From: Rhizobium sp. N324
GTDB taxonomy: Bacteria > Pseudomonadota > Alphaproteobacteria > Rhizobiales > Rhizobiaceae
DNA length: 64,000 nt
Assembly (NCBI RefSeq): GCF_001664485.1
Contig: NZ_CP013630.1
Location: 747,001-811,000, forward strand
Direction of reading: 5' to 3'
Part shown: positions 8,900-23,082 of the stretch, piece by piece
Layout of the letters: the number at the start of each line of letters is the position of its first letter
Position numbering within the stretch: position 1 is the stretch's first letter
Notes under the pieces: generated by a model
What the model was told of the DNA's origin: nothing
Database searches by the model: none
What the model saw: the letters and a program-made list of their open reading frames with translations, nothing else
Position numbers and translations under genes: made by a program

Positions 8900-10261
8900 A
8901 TGAAAAAGACATTTTTGATGAGCGTTGCCGTGGCGGCGCTTTTTGCCGGTGCTGCGTCCGCGGCCGATCTGAAATTTGCCCCGAGACAGGATTCCAAGTT
9001 CAACTGGAAGAGCTATGACGAATTCAAGGCCGCGCATGCCGATCTGAAGGGGCAGCCGCTGACGATCTTCGGGCCGTGGCGCGGCGAGGACGAGGCGTTC
9101 TTCCAGAGCGTTCTGGCCTATTTCACCGAAGCCACCGGCATCGATGTCAAATACTCCTCTTCCGAAAATTACGAACAGCAGATCGTCATCGACACGCAGG
9201 CGGGCTCGCCGCCGAACATCGCTGTTCTGCCGCAGCCGGGCCTGCTGGCCGATCTCGCCAGCAAGGGCTTCCTGACGCCGCTCGGCGACGACAACTCCAA
9301 GTGGATCAAGGACAATTACGGCGCCGGCGACAGCTGGGTCGGGTACGGCACCTATAAGGGCAAGGACGGCAAGGAAGCCTTCTATGCCTTCCCCTATAAG
9401 GCCGACGTCAAGTCGCTCGTCTGGTATGTTCCGGAGAATTTCGAGGAAGCCGGCTACAAGATTCCGACGACCATGGAAGAGCTGCATGCCCTCACCGACC
9501 AGATCGTCAAGGACGGCGGCGTTCCCTGGTGCATCGGTCTCGGGTCCGGCGGCGCCACCGGCTGGCCGGCGACCGACTGGGTCGAGGACATCATGCTGCG
9601 CATGCAGCCGCCTGAAGCCTACGACAAGTGGACGACCAACGAGCTGAAGTTCACCGATCCGGCCGTCGTTGCCGCGATCGACGAATTCGGCAAGTTCGCC
9701 AAGAACGAGAAATACGTCAATGGCGGTGTCGCGGCCGTGGCCTCGACCGACTTCCGCGACAGCCCGAAGGGGCTCTTCTCCGTTCCGCCGAAGTGCTACA
9801 TGCACCATCAGGCCTCGTTCATCCCGTCCTTCTTCCCTGAGGGCACGAAGCTCGGCCAGGATGCCGACTTCTTCTACATGCCGACCTATGCGTCGCATCC
9901 CGAACTCGGTAAGCCGGTTCTCGGCGCCGGCACGCTCGTCTCGATCGCCAAGGACTCGAAGACGGCCCGCGCCTTCATCGACTTCCTGAAGACCCCGATC
10001 GCGCATGAGGTCTGGATGGCGCAGTCGAGCTTCCTGACGCCGTATAAGGGCGTCAGCAGCGAGGCCTATGCCAACCCGCAGATGAAGAAGGAAGGCGAAA
10101 TCTTGACCTCCGCCACCACCTTCCGCTTCGACGGTTCCGACCTGATGCCGGGCAAGATCGGCGCCGGCGCCTTCTGGACGGGCATGGTCGATTTCGTCGG
10201 CGGCAAGTCGGCTCAAGATGCCGCTGGCGAAATCCAGAGCGCCTGGGACGGCATCAAGTAA
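8900..10261 (+). CDS. aglE: AglE, periplasmic alpha-glucoside-binding protein
   Basis: A 453-residue solute-binding protein of the extracellular family 1 type. It opens with a clear signal peptide (residues 1-21, cleavage after ASA) and continues with the sugar-binding fold, including GPWRGEDEAFFQSVLAYF near residue 53 and the Trp-rich central region typical of oligosaccharide binders. It would capture sucrose, maltose, trehalose or related alpha-glucosides in the periplasm for AglF/AglG/AglK. The start at ATG 8900 is preceded by GGGAGG. It is followed by an intercistronic hairpin, then aglF. Confidence 0.93.
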   Translation: MKKTFLMSVAVAALFAGAASAADLKFAPRQDSKFNWKSYDEFKAAHADLKGQPLTIFGPWRGEDEAFFQSVLAYFTEATGIDVKYSSSENYEQQIVIDTQAGSPPNIAVLPQPGLLADLASKGFLTPLGDDNSKWIKDNYGAGDSWVGYGTYKGKDGKEAFYAFPYKADVKSLVWYVPENFEEAGYKIPTTMEELHALTDQIVKDGGVPWCIGLGSGGATGWPATDWVEDIMLRMQPPEAYDKWTTNELKFTDPAVVAAIDEFGKFAKNEKYVNGGVAAVASTDFRDSPKGLFSVPPKCYMHHQASFIPSFFPEGTKLGQDADFFYMPTYASHPELGKPVLGAGTLVSIAKDSKTARAFIDFLKTPIAHEVWMAQSSFLTPYKGVSSEAYANPQMKKEGEILTSATTFRFDGSDLMPGKIGAGAFWTGMVDFVGGKSAQDAAGEIQSAWDGIK

Positions 10262-10272
10262 TCCTAAAAATT

Positions 10273-10296
10273 ATGCCGCCGGCTTGCCGGCGGCAT
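10273..10296 (+). terminator. hairpin between aglE and aglF, attenuating or stabilising
   Basis: Perfect 10-bp arms ATGCCGCCGG (10273-10282) and CCGGCGGCAT (10287-10296) with a four-base loop, 12 bases after the aglE stop and without a T run. A second hairpin with GGCCGGG/CCCGGCC arms follows at about 10309-10333. Such structures after a binding-protein gene usually protect its mRNA or reduce read-through, so that the binding protein outnumbers the permease. Confidence 0.7.
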
Positions 10297-10446
10297 GGCC
10301 TGCATGACTGGCCGGGTTCGAAAAGAGCCCGGCCATCGCAGGATATGTTGTGATTGGGCAATACAGATAGATTGACGATGACCGGCGCTGACCCGTCAGA
10401 ACAATACCGGTCGGACTAAGATCAGGGGAAGCAGGGGAGGGACGAA

Positions 10447-11460
10447 ATGCTGTCGCAGATAGTGTCCGCTTTGGGCGTCGTGGTCGTCGCCGTTTTCGCA
10501 TGCTCGGCCTATTTCTATTTTTCGAACAAGATCCTGGATCTCGCCTTGCCGGTGAAGGATGGCGACATCCGCGCCGCATCGCGCAATCTCAATCGCCGTG
10601 CGCTGATCCGGCCGTGGCTGTTCATCGGCCCGGCGCTCTTCCTGCTCGTCGTCTATCTGGTCTATCCGGTCGTTGCGACCTTCATCCTCTCCTTCCACGA
10701 CCGCGCCGGCCAGCAATTCGTCGGCCTCGCCAATTACAAATGGGCGCTCGGCGACCGCGAATTCCGCCAGTCGATCTTCAACAACATCCTCTGGCTCGCC
10801 GTCGTGCCGGCCGCCTGCACCTTCTTCGGCCTCGTCATCGCAGTGATGACCGACCGCATCTGGTGGGGCAATATCGCCAAGAGCATCGTTTTCATGCCGA
10901 TGGCGATCTCCTTCGTCGGCGCTTCGGTCATCTGGAAGTTCATCTATGAATATCGCGGCGGCAACGACGTCCAGATCGGCCTGCTGAACGCCATCGTCCA
11001 GACCTTCGGCGGCACGCCCGAGGTGTGGATCTCCGTTCCCTTCTGGAACAATTTCTTCCTGATGGTCATCCTGATCTGGATCCAGACCGGCTTTGCCATG
11101 GTCATCCTGTCGGCGGCTCTGCGCGGCATTCCCGAGGAGACGATCGAGGCCGCCGTCATCGATGGCGCCAATGGCTGGCAGATCTTCTGGCGCATCATGG
11201 TGCCGCAGGTCTGGGGCTCCATCGCGGTGGTCTGGACAACGATCACCATCCTCGTCCTCAAGGTCTTCGATATCGTGCTGACCATGACCAACGGCCAGTG
11301 GCAGACGATGGTGCTGGCCAACCTGATGTTCGACTGGATGTTCCGCGGCGGCGGCGATTCCGGCCGAAGCGCTGTAATCGCCATCATCATTATGCTCGCC
11401 GTCACGCCGATCATGGTCTGGAACGTGCGCCGCGCCAATCGCGAACTGAAGGGCCACTGA
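10447..11460 (+). CDS. aglF: AglF, alpha-glucoside ABC transporter permease
   Basis: A 337-residue MalF-type inner-membrane permease with one N-terminal membrane helix (about 5-25) separated from a five- to six-helix core starting near residue 57. The cytoplasmic coupling-helix signature is present as RGIPEETIEAAVIDGANGWQ (about residues 224-243). It pairs with AglG to form the channel driven by AglK. ATG 10447 follows a GGGGAGGGACGAA ribosome site. The stop is one base from the aglG start, so translation is coupled. Confidence 0.93.
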   Translation: MLSQIVSALGVVVVAVFACSAYFYFSNKILDLALPVKDGDIRAASRNLNRRALIRPWLFIGPALFLLVVYLVYPVVATFILSFHDRAGQQFVGLANYKWALGDREFRQSIFNNILWLAVVPAACTFFGLVIAVMTDRIWWGNIAKSIVFMPMAISFVGASVIWKFIYEYRGGNDVQIGLLNAIVQTFGGTPEVWISVPFWNNFFLMVILIWIQTGFAMVILSAALRGIPEETIEAAVIDGANGWQIFWRIMVPQVWGSIAVVWTTITILVLKVFDIVLTMTNGQWQTMVLANLMFDWMFRGGGDSGRSAVIAIIIMLAVTPIMVWNVRRANRELKGH

Positions 11461-11461
11461 G

Positions 11462-12625
11462 ATGACCGCTGCCGCAAGCTACTTCAAGATCGGCCCCGCC
11501 CGTCTTTTCGTTCACGCCGCCGTTCTCTTGATCGTCATTATCTGGCTGATCCCGACGCTCGGCATCTTCGTCAGCGCGCTGCGCGACAAGGATCAGATCG
11601 TCGTCTCCGGCTGGTGGACATCCTTCGTCGGCTCGACCCAGACCGTCGCCGTCCGCTTGGGCACGCCGGATCAGCAGCAGCAGGAAGGCGCTGCCTACGT
11701 CATTTCAGGCAATGTGCTTGAGGGACAGACCGGCCGCTCGGTCAAGGCCTTCGGCAACCGCGTGCAGCAGCCGGCGGCCTTCGAGGCCGGTACCACCGCC
11801 GATCTCGGCGACGGCGAAAGCCTGCTGATCAACAGCGACGGCAGCTACCGCTATATGAAGAACGCCGCCTTCTCGCCCGACGAACGACCACGGCGCATCT
11901 ATGTCTCCGTCTCCGCGCCGCCGGAATTTTCGCTGCAGAACTACAATACGGTTCTGAGAGGCGAAGGCATCGGCCAATCCTTCATCAACTCCCTGACGGT
12001 GACGATCCCGGCGACGATCATTCCGATCCTGATCGCTGCTTTCGCCGCCTATGCGCTGAGCTGGATGGAGTTTCCCGGCCGTGCGCTGTTGATTGCACTG
12101 GTCGTCGGCCTCATCGTCGTGCCGCTGCAGATGTCGCTGATCCCGCTGCTGCGCCTCTATAACGAGATCGGCACGATGCTCGGCCAGCCATCCAAGACCT
12201 ATCCCGGCATCTGGCTCGCTCACACAGCCTTCGGCATGCCGCTCGCCATCTATCTGCTGCGGGCCTATATCGCCGGCCTGCCGAAAGAGATCATCGAATC
12301 CGCCCGCGTCGACGGCGCCAGCGATTTCGAGATCTTCACCCGCATCGTATTGCCTCTGTCCTTCCCGGCACTCGCCTCCTTCGCCATCTTCCAGTTCCTG
12401 TGGGTGTGGAACGACCTGCTCGTCGCCATGGTCTTCCTCGGCACCGACAAGGACCACCTCGTACTCACTGGCAGCCTGAACGCGCTGCTCGGCTCGCGCG
12501 GCGGCAATTGGGAGATTTTGACGGCCTCGGCCTTCGTCACCATCATCGTGCCGCTGCTCGTCTTCTTCGGGCTGCAGCGTTATCTGGTGCGCGGCCTGCT
12601 GGCGGGTTCGGTCAAGGGAGGCTGA
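11462..12625 (+). CDS. aglG: AglG, alpha-glucoside ABC transporter permease
   Basis: A 387-residue MalG-type permease. It differs from the common 280-residue form by a periplasmic insertion of about 110 residues between the first membrane helix (about 15-38) and the second (about 178-200), a known trait of AglG proteins. The coupling-helix motif AGLPKEIIESARVDGASDFE lies near residues 270-289. With AglF it forms the membrane channel. It starts one base after aglF ends and is followed by aglA. Confidence 0.92.
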   Translation: MTAAASYFKIGPARLFVHAAVLLIVIIWLIPTLGIFVSALRDKDQIVVSGWWTSFVGSTQTVAVRLGTPDQQQQEGAAYVISGNVLEGQTGRSVKAFGNRVQQPAAFEAGTTADLGDGESLLINSDGSYRYMKNAAFSPDERPRRIYVSVSAPPEFSLQNYNTVLRGEGIGQSFINSLTVTIPATIIPILIAAFAAYALSWMEFPGRALLIALVVGLIVVPLQMSLIPLLRLYNEIGTMLGQPSKTYPGIWLAHTAFGMPLAIYLLRAYIAGLPKEIIESARVDGASDFEIFTRIVLPLSFPALASFAIFQFLWVWNDLLVAMVFLGTDKDHLVLTGSLNALLGSRGGNWEILTASAFVTIIVPLLVFFGLQRYLVRGLLAGSVKGG

Positions 12626-12659
12626 CCATTTCCGAACGTGACTTCAGACAGGATATCCC

Positions 12660-14312
<1,653 letters not shown>

Positions 14313-14333
14313 GGATCAGCAGGGGAGAGAGAC

Positions 14334-15422
<1,089 letters not shown>

Positions 15423-15538
15423 GAGAGCCATTTTTGGGGTAATAATCCCGAGAATTATACTTGGCGCACCGGATTCTCACTTTCTGTTAAAGATCGGCTG
15501 CTACCTTTTCCCAGTCAATTTATGAGGGGGATAAGCAC

Positions 15539-15952
15539 GTGGCCGCTTCCAATCCGTCACAGCCAAAATCTCATTTCCTGAGCAAGGAAGAATCCTTCAT
15601 GTATGACCGCGAGCAGCGGTTCAAGATGGAGGACACGATGAATGCCGCCCGCATCGAATATACGGAAAAGGGCGTCATGCACGCGGCCTCGCGCCGCTGC
15701 GATATCGTCCGGATCTCGATGAGCAGCGCCACACTCGCGATCCTCACCCAGTTCAACCTGCCGAAGCAGTTCTATCTGGATATTCCGGATGCCCGCATCA
15801 CCAAGGTCGGTTGCATCCTGATGAAGGTCAACGCCAACAATACGATCGAAGTCCGCTTCCTGCGCCTGCTGACGCAGAAGGAGCTGAACAAGATCTTCGT
15901 CTACAGCACCCATCCGGCGCATCGCGACTACGTGCTCGATATCCGCGCCTGA
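15539..15952 (+). CDS. PilZ-like small protein
   Basis: A 137-residue soluble protein. Residues about 40-120 have the pattern of a degenerate PilZ domain (an RRCDIVRISMSSATL strand-turn-strand followed by FYLDIPDARITKVGCILM and a terminal EVRFLRLL strand), but the RxxxR motif that binds cyclic di-GMP is not clearly present, so ligand binding is uncertain. GTG 15539 is chosen because GAGGGGGATAA lies just upstream; an internal ATG at 15599 lacks such a site. It is monocistronic and ends at a strong terminator. Confidence 0.6.
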   Translation: MAASNPSQPKSHFLSKEESFMYDREQRFKMEDTMNAARIEYTEKGVMHAASRRCDIVRISMSSATLAILTQFNLPKQFYLDIPDARITKVGCILMKVNANNTIEVRFLRLLTQKELNKIFVYSTHPAHRDYVLDIRA

Positions 15953-15972
15953 CGGACTAAAGACTGGATAAC

Positions 15973-16009
15973 AAAAACCCGCGGGTGCTTCGCACGCCCG
16001 CGGGTTTTT
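15973..16009. terminator. bidirectional terminator between the PilZ-like gene and edd
   Basis: Thirteen-bp arms AAAAACCCGCGGG (15973-15985) and CCCGCGGGTTTTT (15997-16009). The A run and T run on the two sides allow it to stop both the PilZ-like transcript and the leftward zwf-pgl-edd transcript. Confidence 0.9.
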
Positions 16010-16030
16010 GTTTGTCTGAAGAGGCCACGC

Positions 16031-17854
<1,824 letters not shown>

Positions 17855-17931
17855 GGAAGATCCCTGCCTTGTTCGTTGTCTTGTCTGTTTCGGCGGCTCT
17901 GGCCTGATAGTCGATCCGGATTGACGGCCGA

Positions 17932-18630
17932 TCAGGGAGCCCAGTAGATCTCGACCGGGGAAGTGGCCCGGCGCAGAACGGCGCGGATCGGCATGTCTGC
18001 CTCGTCACCGCTGCCTTCCGCCTTGGCGAGAACGTCTTTTTTGCCTTCGCCCTCGATATGGAGAACCAGGAGTGCGGCATCCTGAAGACTGGAGAAGGTG
18101 AAGGTCAGGCGCGGCTCGCCGGCCCCTTCCGCTTCCATGGTGATGATGCCGCGCGGCGTCGATGCATCGAGCGCCTTGGCAAGATTGCTGCCGCCGGGAA
18201 AGAACGAGGCGGTATGGCCGTCGCCGCCCATGCCGAGGATGACGACGTCGAAGGGAATGCCGATTTCGGCGCTCTTTTCAGTCGCAAGCCGCGCGGCCTC
18301 CTCGACGGAGGCGGCGGGCTGGTAAAGCGGCACGAAACGCGCCGCCTTCGCCTTGTTCTGCAAGAGATTGGCATCGACCAGCAGATGGTTCGAGCGCGGA
18401 TTGTCGGCCGGCACGAAGCGTTCGTCGACCAGCGTGATCGTCACCTTGTCCCAGGCGATGCCGCGCGTCGACAGCGCCTGGAAGAAGGCCTTCGGCGTCG
18501 AGCCGCCGGAAACGGCGATGGACGCCGTTCCGCGGGCGGAGATCGCCGCCGAAAGCCTATCGGCGACTTTGTCGGCGAGGCTGCCGGCGAGATCAGCGGG
18601 GCTGGCGAAGGAATGCAGGGTCGATGCCAT
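17932..18630 (-). CDS. pgl: Pgl, 6-phosphogluconolactonase
   Basis: A 232-residue DevB-type lactonase hydrolysing 6-phosphogluconolactone, the middle step between zwf and edd. Motifs: [13 protein letters not shown] near residue 43, [14 protein letters not shown] for phosphate binding and the catalytic [14 protein letters not shown] near residue 133. The start at 18630 is preferred to one at 18672, which would overlap zwf, because AGGACGG precedes it and it lies ten bases after the zwf stop. Confidence 0.94.
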   Translation of the reverse strand: MASTLHSFASPADLAGSLADKVADRLSAAISARGTASIAVSGGSTPKAFFQALSTRGIAWDKVTITLVDERFVPADNPRSNHLLVDANLLQNKAKAARFVPLYQPAASVEEAARLATEKSAEIGIPFDVVILGMGGDGHTASFFPGGSNLAKALDASTPRGIITMEAEGAGEPRLTFTFSSLQDAALLVLHIEGEGKKDVLAKAEGSGDEADMPIRAVLRRATSPVEIYWAP

Positions 18631-18640
18631 CGGTTCCGTC

Positions 18641-20116
18641 CTAGATATCGTCATGCCAGGTGCGGCCGTCACGCTCGATCAGCGCGATGGCCTGGCTCGG
18701 GCCCCAGGTGCCGGCCGTATAGCCCTGCACCTGCTGACCGGTGGTTTCCCAACCCTTGAGGATCGGGTCGACCCATTTCCATGCGGCTTCGACTTCGTCG
18801 CGGCGCATGAACAATGTCTGGTTGGAGCGGATCACGTCCATCAGCAGACGCTCATAGGCGTCGGGATTGCGGACATTAAAGGCCTGAGCGAAGCTCATGT
18901 CGAGCGAGACGTTGCGCAGGCGCATGCCGCCGGGGCCCGGATCCTTGATCATCAGCGACTGCTTGACGCCCTCATCCGGCTGCAGCCGGATGATCAGCTG
19001 GTTGGCGACGATCCGCCCGGCCGCCTGGTCGAAGATCGCATGCGGGATCGGCTTGAAAGTGATGACGATCTCGGACATGCGTCCGGTCAGGCGCTTGCCG
19101 GTTCTGATATAGAAGGGAACGCCGGCCCAGCGCCAGTTGTTGATCTCGGCCTTGATGGCGACGAAGGTCTCGGTGTTGGAGACGCCGCCTTCGAGCTCTT
19201 CGAGATAGCCCTTGACCGGGCCGCTGCCCGAGGCGCCGGCGCGGTACTGGCCGCGGACCGTCGCCTGCTCGACATTGGAGGCGTTGAGCGGCTTCAGCGC
19301 CCGCAGCACCTTCAGCTTCTCGTCGCGAACGGCTTCCGAATCCATCGACGAGGGCACTTCCATCGCCGTCAGGCAGAGCAACTGCAGGATGTGGTTCTGC
19401 ACCATGTCGCGCAGCGCGCCGGCCGTATCGTAGTAGCCGGCCCGGCCCTCGAGGCCGACCGCTTCAGCCACGGTGATCTGCACGTGATCGATGTAGTTGG
19501 CGTTCCACAGCGGCTCGTAGAGCGCATTGGCGAAGCGCAGCGCCATCAGGTTCTGCACCGTCTCCTTGCCGAGATAGTGATCGATGCGGAAGATCTGTTC
19601 TTCCTTGAAGGCGCGGCCGATCGTGTCGTTGAGCTGCAATGCCGAAGCGAGATCGCGGCCGATCGGCTTCTCGACGACGATGCGGGTCGACTTGGTGATC
19701 AGCTTGTGGTCGTGGATCTTCTGCGAAATGTCGCCGAAGATGCCGGGCGCGACGGCGAGGTAGAAGGCGCGCACGCGCTCCTTGCCCTCGTCGAGCAGCT
19801 TCTTCAGCTGATCCCAGCCGGTGTCCGTGCGGGCGTCGACCGAGACATAGTAGAGACGGGCGCAGAACTTCTCCACTTCGGCTTCGTCATATTCGCCCTT
19901 CTTCAGATGCTCCTTCAACGCGTCCTTGGCGAATTTGCGATATTCCTCATGGGAAAGCGGGCTGCGCGAAGCGCCGATCACCCGGGTCGGTTCGGAGAAC
20001 TGGCCTTCGATCTGGCGGTGGTAAAGCGCCGGCAGAAGCTTGCGTTCGGCAAGGTCGCCGCTGCCGCCGAAGACGACGTAATCAAAAGGCTCAACGGGAA
20101 TGATCTGGCTGCTCAT
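18641..20116 (-). CDS. zwf: Zwf, glucose-6-phosphate 1-dehydrogenase
   Basis: A 491-residue NADP-dependent enzyme opening the Entner-Doudoroff and pentose phosphate routes. The coenzyme motif FGGSGDLAERKLLPALY is at residues 16-32, and the catalytic RIDHYLGKE with its histidine is near 175-183. ATG 20116 is chosen because GAGAGAC lies eight bases upstream; a TTG at 20131 is the alternative. It leads the zwf-pgl-edd operon, with an AT-rich imperfect palindrome about 35 bases upstream. Confidence 0.95.
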   Translation of the reverse strand: MSSQIIPVEPFDYVVFGGSGDLAERKLLPALYHRQIEGQFSEPTRVIGASRSPLSHEEYRKFAKDALKEHLKKGEYDEAEVEKFCARLYYVSVDARTDTGWDQLKKLLDEGKERVRAFYLAVAPGIFGDISQKIHDHKLITKSTRIVVEKPIGRDLASALQLNDTIGRAFKEEQIFRIDHYLGKETVQNLMALRFANALYEPLWNANYIDHVQITVAEAVGLEGRAGYYDTAGALRDMVQNHILQLLCLTAMEVPSSMDSEAVRDEKLKVLRALKPLNASNVEQATVRGQYRAGASGSGPVKGYLEELEGGVSNTETFVAIKAEINNWRWAGVPFYIRTGKRLTGRMSEIVITFKPIPHAIFDQAAGRIVANQLIIRLQPDEGVKQSLMIKDPGPGGMRLRNVSLDMSFAQAFNVRNPDAYERLLMDVIRSNQTLFMRRDEVEAAWKWVDPILKGWETTGQQVQGYTAGTWGPSQAIALIERDGRTWHDDI

Positions 20117-20150
20117 GAGCTTGTCTCTCAATCATGCTGGTTGGCGGCCC

Positions 20151-20172
20151 TTTTAATCTAATCGATTTAAAA
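20151..20172. promoter_or_regulatory. AT-rich imperfect palindrome upstream of zwf
   Basis: An imperfect palindrome TTTTAATC-TAATC-GATTTAAAA lies 35-56 bases before the zwf start in an otherwise GC-rich region. It could be a promoter element or an operator for a carbon-responsive regulator. It does not match the HexR consensus known from other groups, so no regulator is assigned. Confidence 0.35.
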
Positions 20173-20250
20173 AAGCCAGTGTGCAGTGCAATGAATCTGT
20201 CAGGCACCGGTTTTAGTGCGAATTTCCGGAAGAGGAAATCCGCAATCGGA

Positions 20251-21549
20251 CTAAAACTTGTCGCGAAGCGCAAACCACGACAACGCGAGAAAAAGCAGCG
20301 GCGCCCGCATGCTGGCGCCGCCGGGAAAGGCGGGAATATCCAGCGATTTGAACAGGTCGAGATCGCCGGATTTCCCAAGCACCGTTTCCGCATAGAGCTT
20401 GCCACAGTAGTTTGACAGCATGACGCCATGGCCGGAATAACCGCCGATCGAGATGACACCCGGCATGACCTCGCGCACGAAAGGCTGGCGCGGCATGGTG
20501 ATGCCGACGCTGCCGCCCCAGGCATGGGTGATCTCGATATCCTTGAGGGCCGGATAGATCTCGGCGATCTGCCGGCGGATGTGCTCAGAAATGTCCTTCG
20601 GATTGTCCGACGTATAGGCCTCGCGCCCGCCGAACAACAGCCGGCCGTCGCCGAATTTGCGGAAGTAGCGCACGACGAAGCGCGAATCGGCCACAGCCTC
20701 GCCGCCTGGCAGCACCTCGGGATGCCGGTCGAGCGGAGCGGTGGCGCCGATGAAGGAGCGGATCGGCATGACATGGCTTGCCGTCACCGGTTCGAGGCCG
20801 TTGATATGGCCGTCGCAGGCAATCAGCGCGCGGTTGGCGGTGATCGTTCCCCTGTCCGTTTCGATCGCCACCTTGCCGCCGGCCTGACGGATCGCCGTTG
20901 CCTTGGTCATCTCGAAGATCGCAGCACCGGCATTGGCTGCGACCCGCGCCAGGCCGATCAGCAGCTTCAGCGGATGGATATGGCCGGTGCCGACATCGCG
21001 CACGCCGCAATAAAAACGCTTCGAGCCGAGCCGCTCCTGCGTTTCCTTCTCGTCCATGAAGCTGATGTGCGGATAGCCGTAGCGCCGCGCGGCGATTTCG
21101 GCGTTCTCACGAAAGTCGCGTTCATAGCTCGCCTTGTGCGCGACATTGAGCTGGCCGGGCGCATAGTCGATCTCGATCTGGTGCTCGCGGGCGAAATCGA
21201 TGAGATGGCGCTTGGCCGCTTCGGCAAGATCGAATAGCGCCTTCGAACGCTGATAGCCGATCTTCTCCTCGAGCTCTTCCGGCCACCATCGCTGGCCGGT
21301 GCCGAGCTGGCCGCCATTGCGGCCGGACGCCCCGTCGCCGAAACGGCAGGCCTCGATCAGCACCACCGAGACGCCGGATTTGGCCAGATTATAGGCGGCC
21401 TGCAGGCCGGTATAGCCGCCGCCGATGATGGCGACGTCTGCTGTCCTCGAACCGTCGAGGGCGGCATAGCTCGGCCGCTCCCCGACGGTTGCCTGATACC
21501 AGGATAGGCCCGGCGAGATCGGGCTCTGCCACGTCTCCTGCGATGCCAT
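20251..21549 (-). CDS. PuuB-like FAD-dependent oxidoreductase
   Basis: A 432-residue DAO-family flavoenzyme. The dinucleotide fold VAIIGGGYTGLQAAYNLAKSG is at residues 39-59, followed by GRNGGQLGTGQR, the conserved segment after FAD binding in gamma-glutamylputrescine oxidases. The C-terminal GGYSGHGVMLSN contacts flavin. It is ten bases downstream of a glutamine-synthetase-like gene, matching PuuA-PuuB, so oxidation of gamma-glutamylputrescine is the likely reaction. Substrate is inferred from the pairing; other amine substrates are possible. Confidence 0.83.
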   Translation of the reverse strand: MASQETWQSPISPGLSWYQATVGERPSYAALDGSRTADVAIIGGGYTGLQAAYNLAKSGVSVVLIEACRFGDGASGRNGGQLGTGQRWWPEELEEKIGYQRSKALFDLAEAAKRHLIDFAREHQIEIDYAPGQLNVAHKASYERDFRENAEIAARRYGYPHISFMDEKETQERLGSKRFYCGVRDVGTGHIHPLKLLIGLARVAANAGAAIFEMTKATAIRQAGGKVAIETDRGTITANRALIACDGHINGLEPVTASHVMPIRSFIGATAPLDRHPEVLPGGEAVADSRFVVRYFRKFGDGRLLFGGREAYTSDNPKDISEHIRRQIAEIYPALKDIEITHAWGGSVGITMPRQPFVREVMPGVISIGGYSGHGVMLSNYCGKLYAETVLGKSGDLDLFKSLDIPAFPGGASMRAPLLFLALSWFALRDKF

Positions 21550-21558
21550 GACGCTCCC

Positions 21559-22995
21559 TCACACGTTGAGCAGAAGGAATTCCCGCTCCCAGGGGCTGAT
21601 CACCTGCATGAAGGTCTCGAACTCGCCGCGCTTGACGCCGGCATAGAGGCCGATGAACTGCGAGCCGAAAATCTCCTCGAAGGCCGGCTCGTCCTCGAGC
21701 AGCGCCACGGCTTCCAGCAAGCCGCGCGGCAGGTCGATCGAGCCTTCATTGGCCGAATCTTCAGTCGGCGCCGTCGGCTCGATCTCTTTCATGATGCCGA
21801 GCAGGCCGGCGGCGAGCGAGGCTGCAAGCGCGAGATAAGGATTGGCATCCGAGCTCGGCAGCCGGTTTTCGACGCGGCGTGCCTGCGGATCGGAAACCGG
21901 AACGCGGAAGGCGGTCGTGCGGTTGTCGTAGCCCCAGGCATTGTTGACCGGGCAGGACATGTCTGGCTGCAAGCGCCGGTAGGAATTCACATAGGGCGCC
22001 AGCATCGCCATGGCGCTCGGCACGAATTTCTGCATGCCGCCGATGAAATGGAAGAATTCCTTCGAGGCCGATCCGTCCGCATTGGAGAAGACGTTCTTGC
22101 CCGTCTCGATATTGACCACCGATTGATGGATATGCATCGCCGACCCCGGCTGGGCCTGCATCGGCTTGGCCATGAAAGTCGCATAAATATCGTGTTTCAG
22201 CGCCGCCTCGCGGATCGTGCGCTTGAACAGGAACACCTGGTCGGCAAGCTCGATCGGATTGCCGTGGCGCAGGTTGATCTCCAGCTGCGCCGGGCCCTCT
22301 TCATGGATCAGCGTATCGATCTCGAGACCCTGCTTCTCGGAGAAATGGTAGATGTCGTCGATCAACTCGTCGAATTCGTTGATCCCGGCGATCGAATAGC
22401 CCTGGCCGCCGAGGATCGAGCGGCCGGACCGGCCCTTGGGCGGATGCAGCGGATAGTCGGGGTCGTCATTCTTGGCGACCAGGTAGAATTCGATTTCCGG
22501 CGCCACGATCGGCTTCCAGCCGCGGTCGTGATAGAGGCTCATGATGCGTTTCAGCACGTTGCGCGGCGTATAGGGCACTTCGCCGCCGTCGGAATCGACG
22601 ATGTCGCAGATCACCTGCGCCGTCGGATCGGTCTCCCAGGGTACGACCGACAGCGTCGAAAGATCCGGCATCAGCTTCAGATCGCTGTCGCGCGGCTCGT
22701 AGCGGAAGCTCTCCGTCTCCTCCGGGTACTCACCCGAAATCGTGTGCCGGTAGATCGCCGACGGCAGCGCCAGCGAGGTGTTCGAGGTGAATTTCGAGCT
22801 CGGCATCATCTTGCCGCGCGGAACGCCGGCAAGGTCCGGCGTGATGCATTCGATGTCTTCGATGCCCCTGTCCCTCAGCCACCGCGCCGCTTCCTTCCAG
22901 TTCGCAACGCCGCGCAGAGACCCGGGATCCGGGGGAGTCTGCTTCGAGGCGGGTACGTTTCTGGCAGGCTTCAGCGTCGTCTTTTTTGGGGACAT
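21559..22995 (-). CDS. glutamine synthetase-family ligase, PuuA-like
   Basis: A 478-residue protein of the glutamine synthetase superfamily, close in form to gamma-glutamylputrescine synthetases rather than GlnA. It keeps the N-terminal beta-grasp (IEDIECITPDLAGVPRGKMM), the metal-binding EIEFYL and HEEGPAQLEINLRHG blocks, the HIHQSV histidine segment (about 317-322) and the C-terminal NRTTAFRVP. The N-terminal 25 residues are a basic, Pro-rich extension. With the adjacent oxidase it would start putrescine degradation in the cytoplasm. Confidence 0.85.
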   Translation of the reverse strand: MSPKKTTLKPARNVPASKQTPPDPGSLRGVANWKEAARWLRDRGIEDIECITPDLAGVPRGKMMPSSKFTSNTSLALPSAIYRHTISGEYPEETESFRYEPRDSDLKLMPDLSTLSVVPWETDPTAQVICDIVDSDGGEVPYTPRNVLKRIMSLYHDRGWKPIVAPEIEFYLVAKNDDPDYPLHPPKGRSGRSILGGQGYSIAGINEFDELIDDIYHFSEKQGLEIDTLIHEEGPAQLEINLRHGNPIELADQVFLFKRTIREAALKHDIYATFMAKPMQAQPGSAMHIHQSVVNIETGKNVFSNADGSASKEFFHFIGGMQKFVPSAMAMLAPYVNSYRRLQPDMSCPVNNAWGYDNRTTAFRVPVSDPQARRVENRLPSSDANPYLALAASLAAGLLGIMKEIEPTAPTEDSANEGSIDLPRGLLEAVALLEDEPAFEEIFGSQFIGLYAGVKRGEFETFMQVISPWEREFLLLNV

Positions 22996-23082
22996 GACAC
23001 ACCGGTTTGGTTGATCGTGGCGCCATCATAACCAGACTTTGCCAATTGGCGAGGGGTCGAGAACGTTGACTTTCGCCCTTTG

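Noticed and set aside
8681..10216. Minus-strand frame of 511 codons
   Set aside because: Antisense to aglE and running into its promoter; no recognisable protein features.
18353..20161. Plus-strand frame of 602 codons
   Set aside because: Antisense to zwf and pgl, whose proteins have full catalytic motifs; the plus-strand product is low-complexity and matches nothing.
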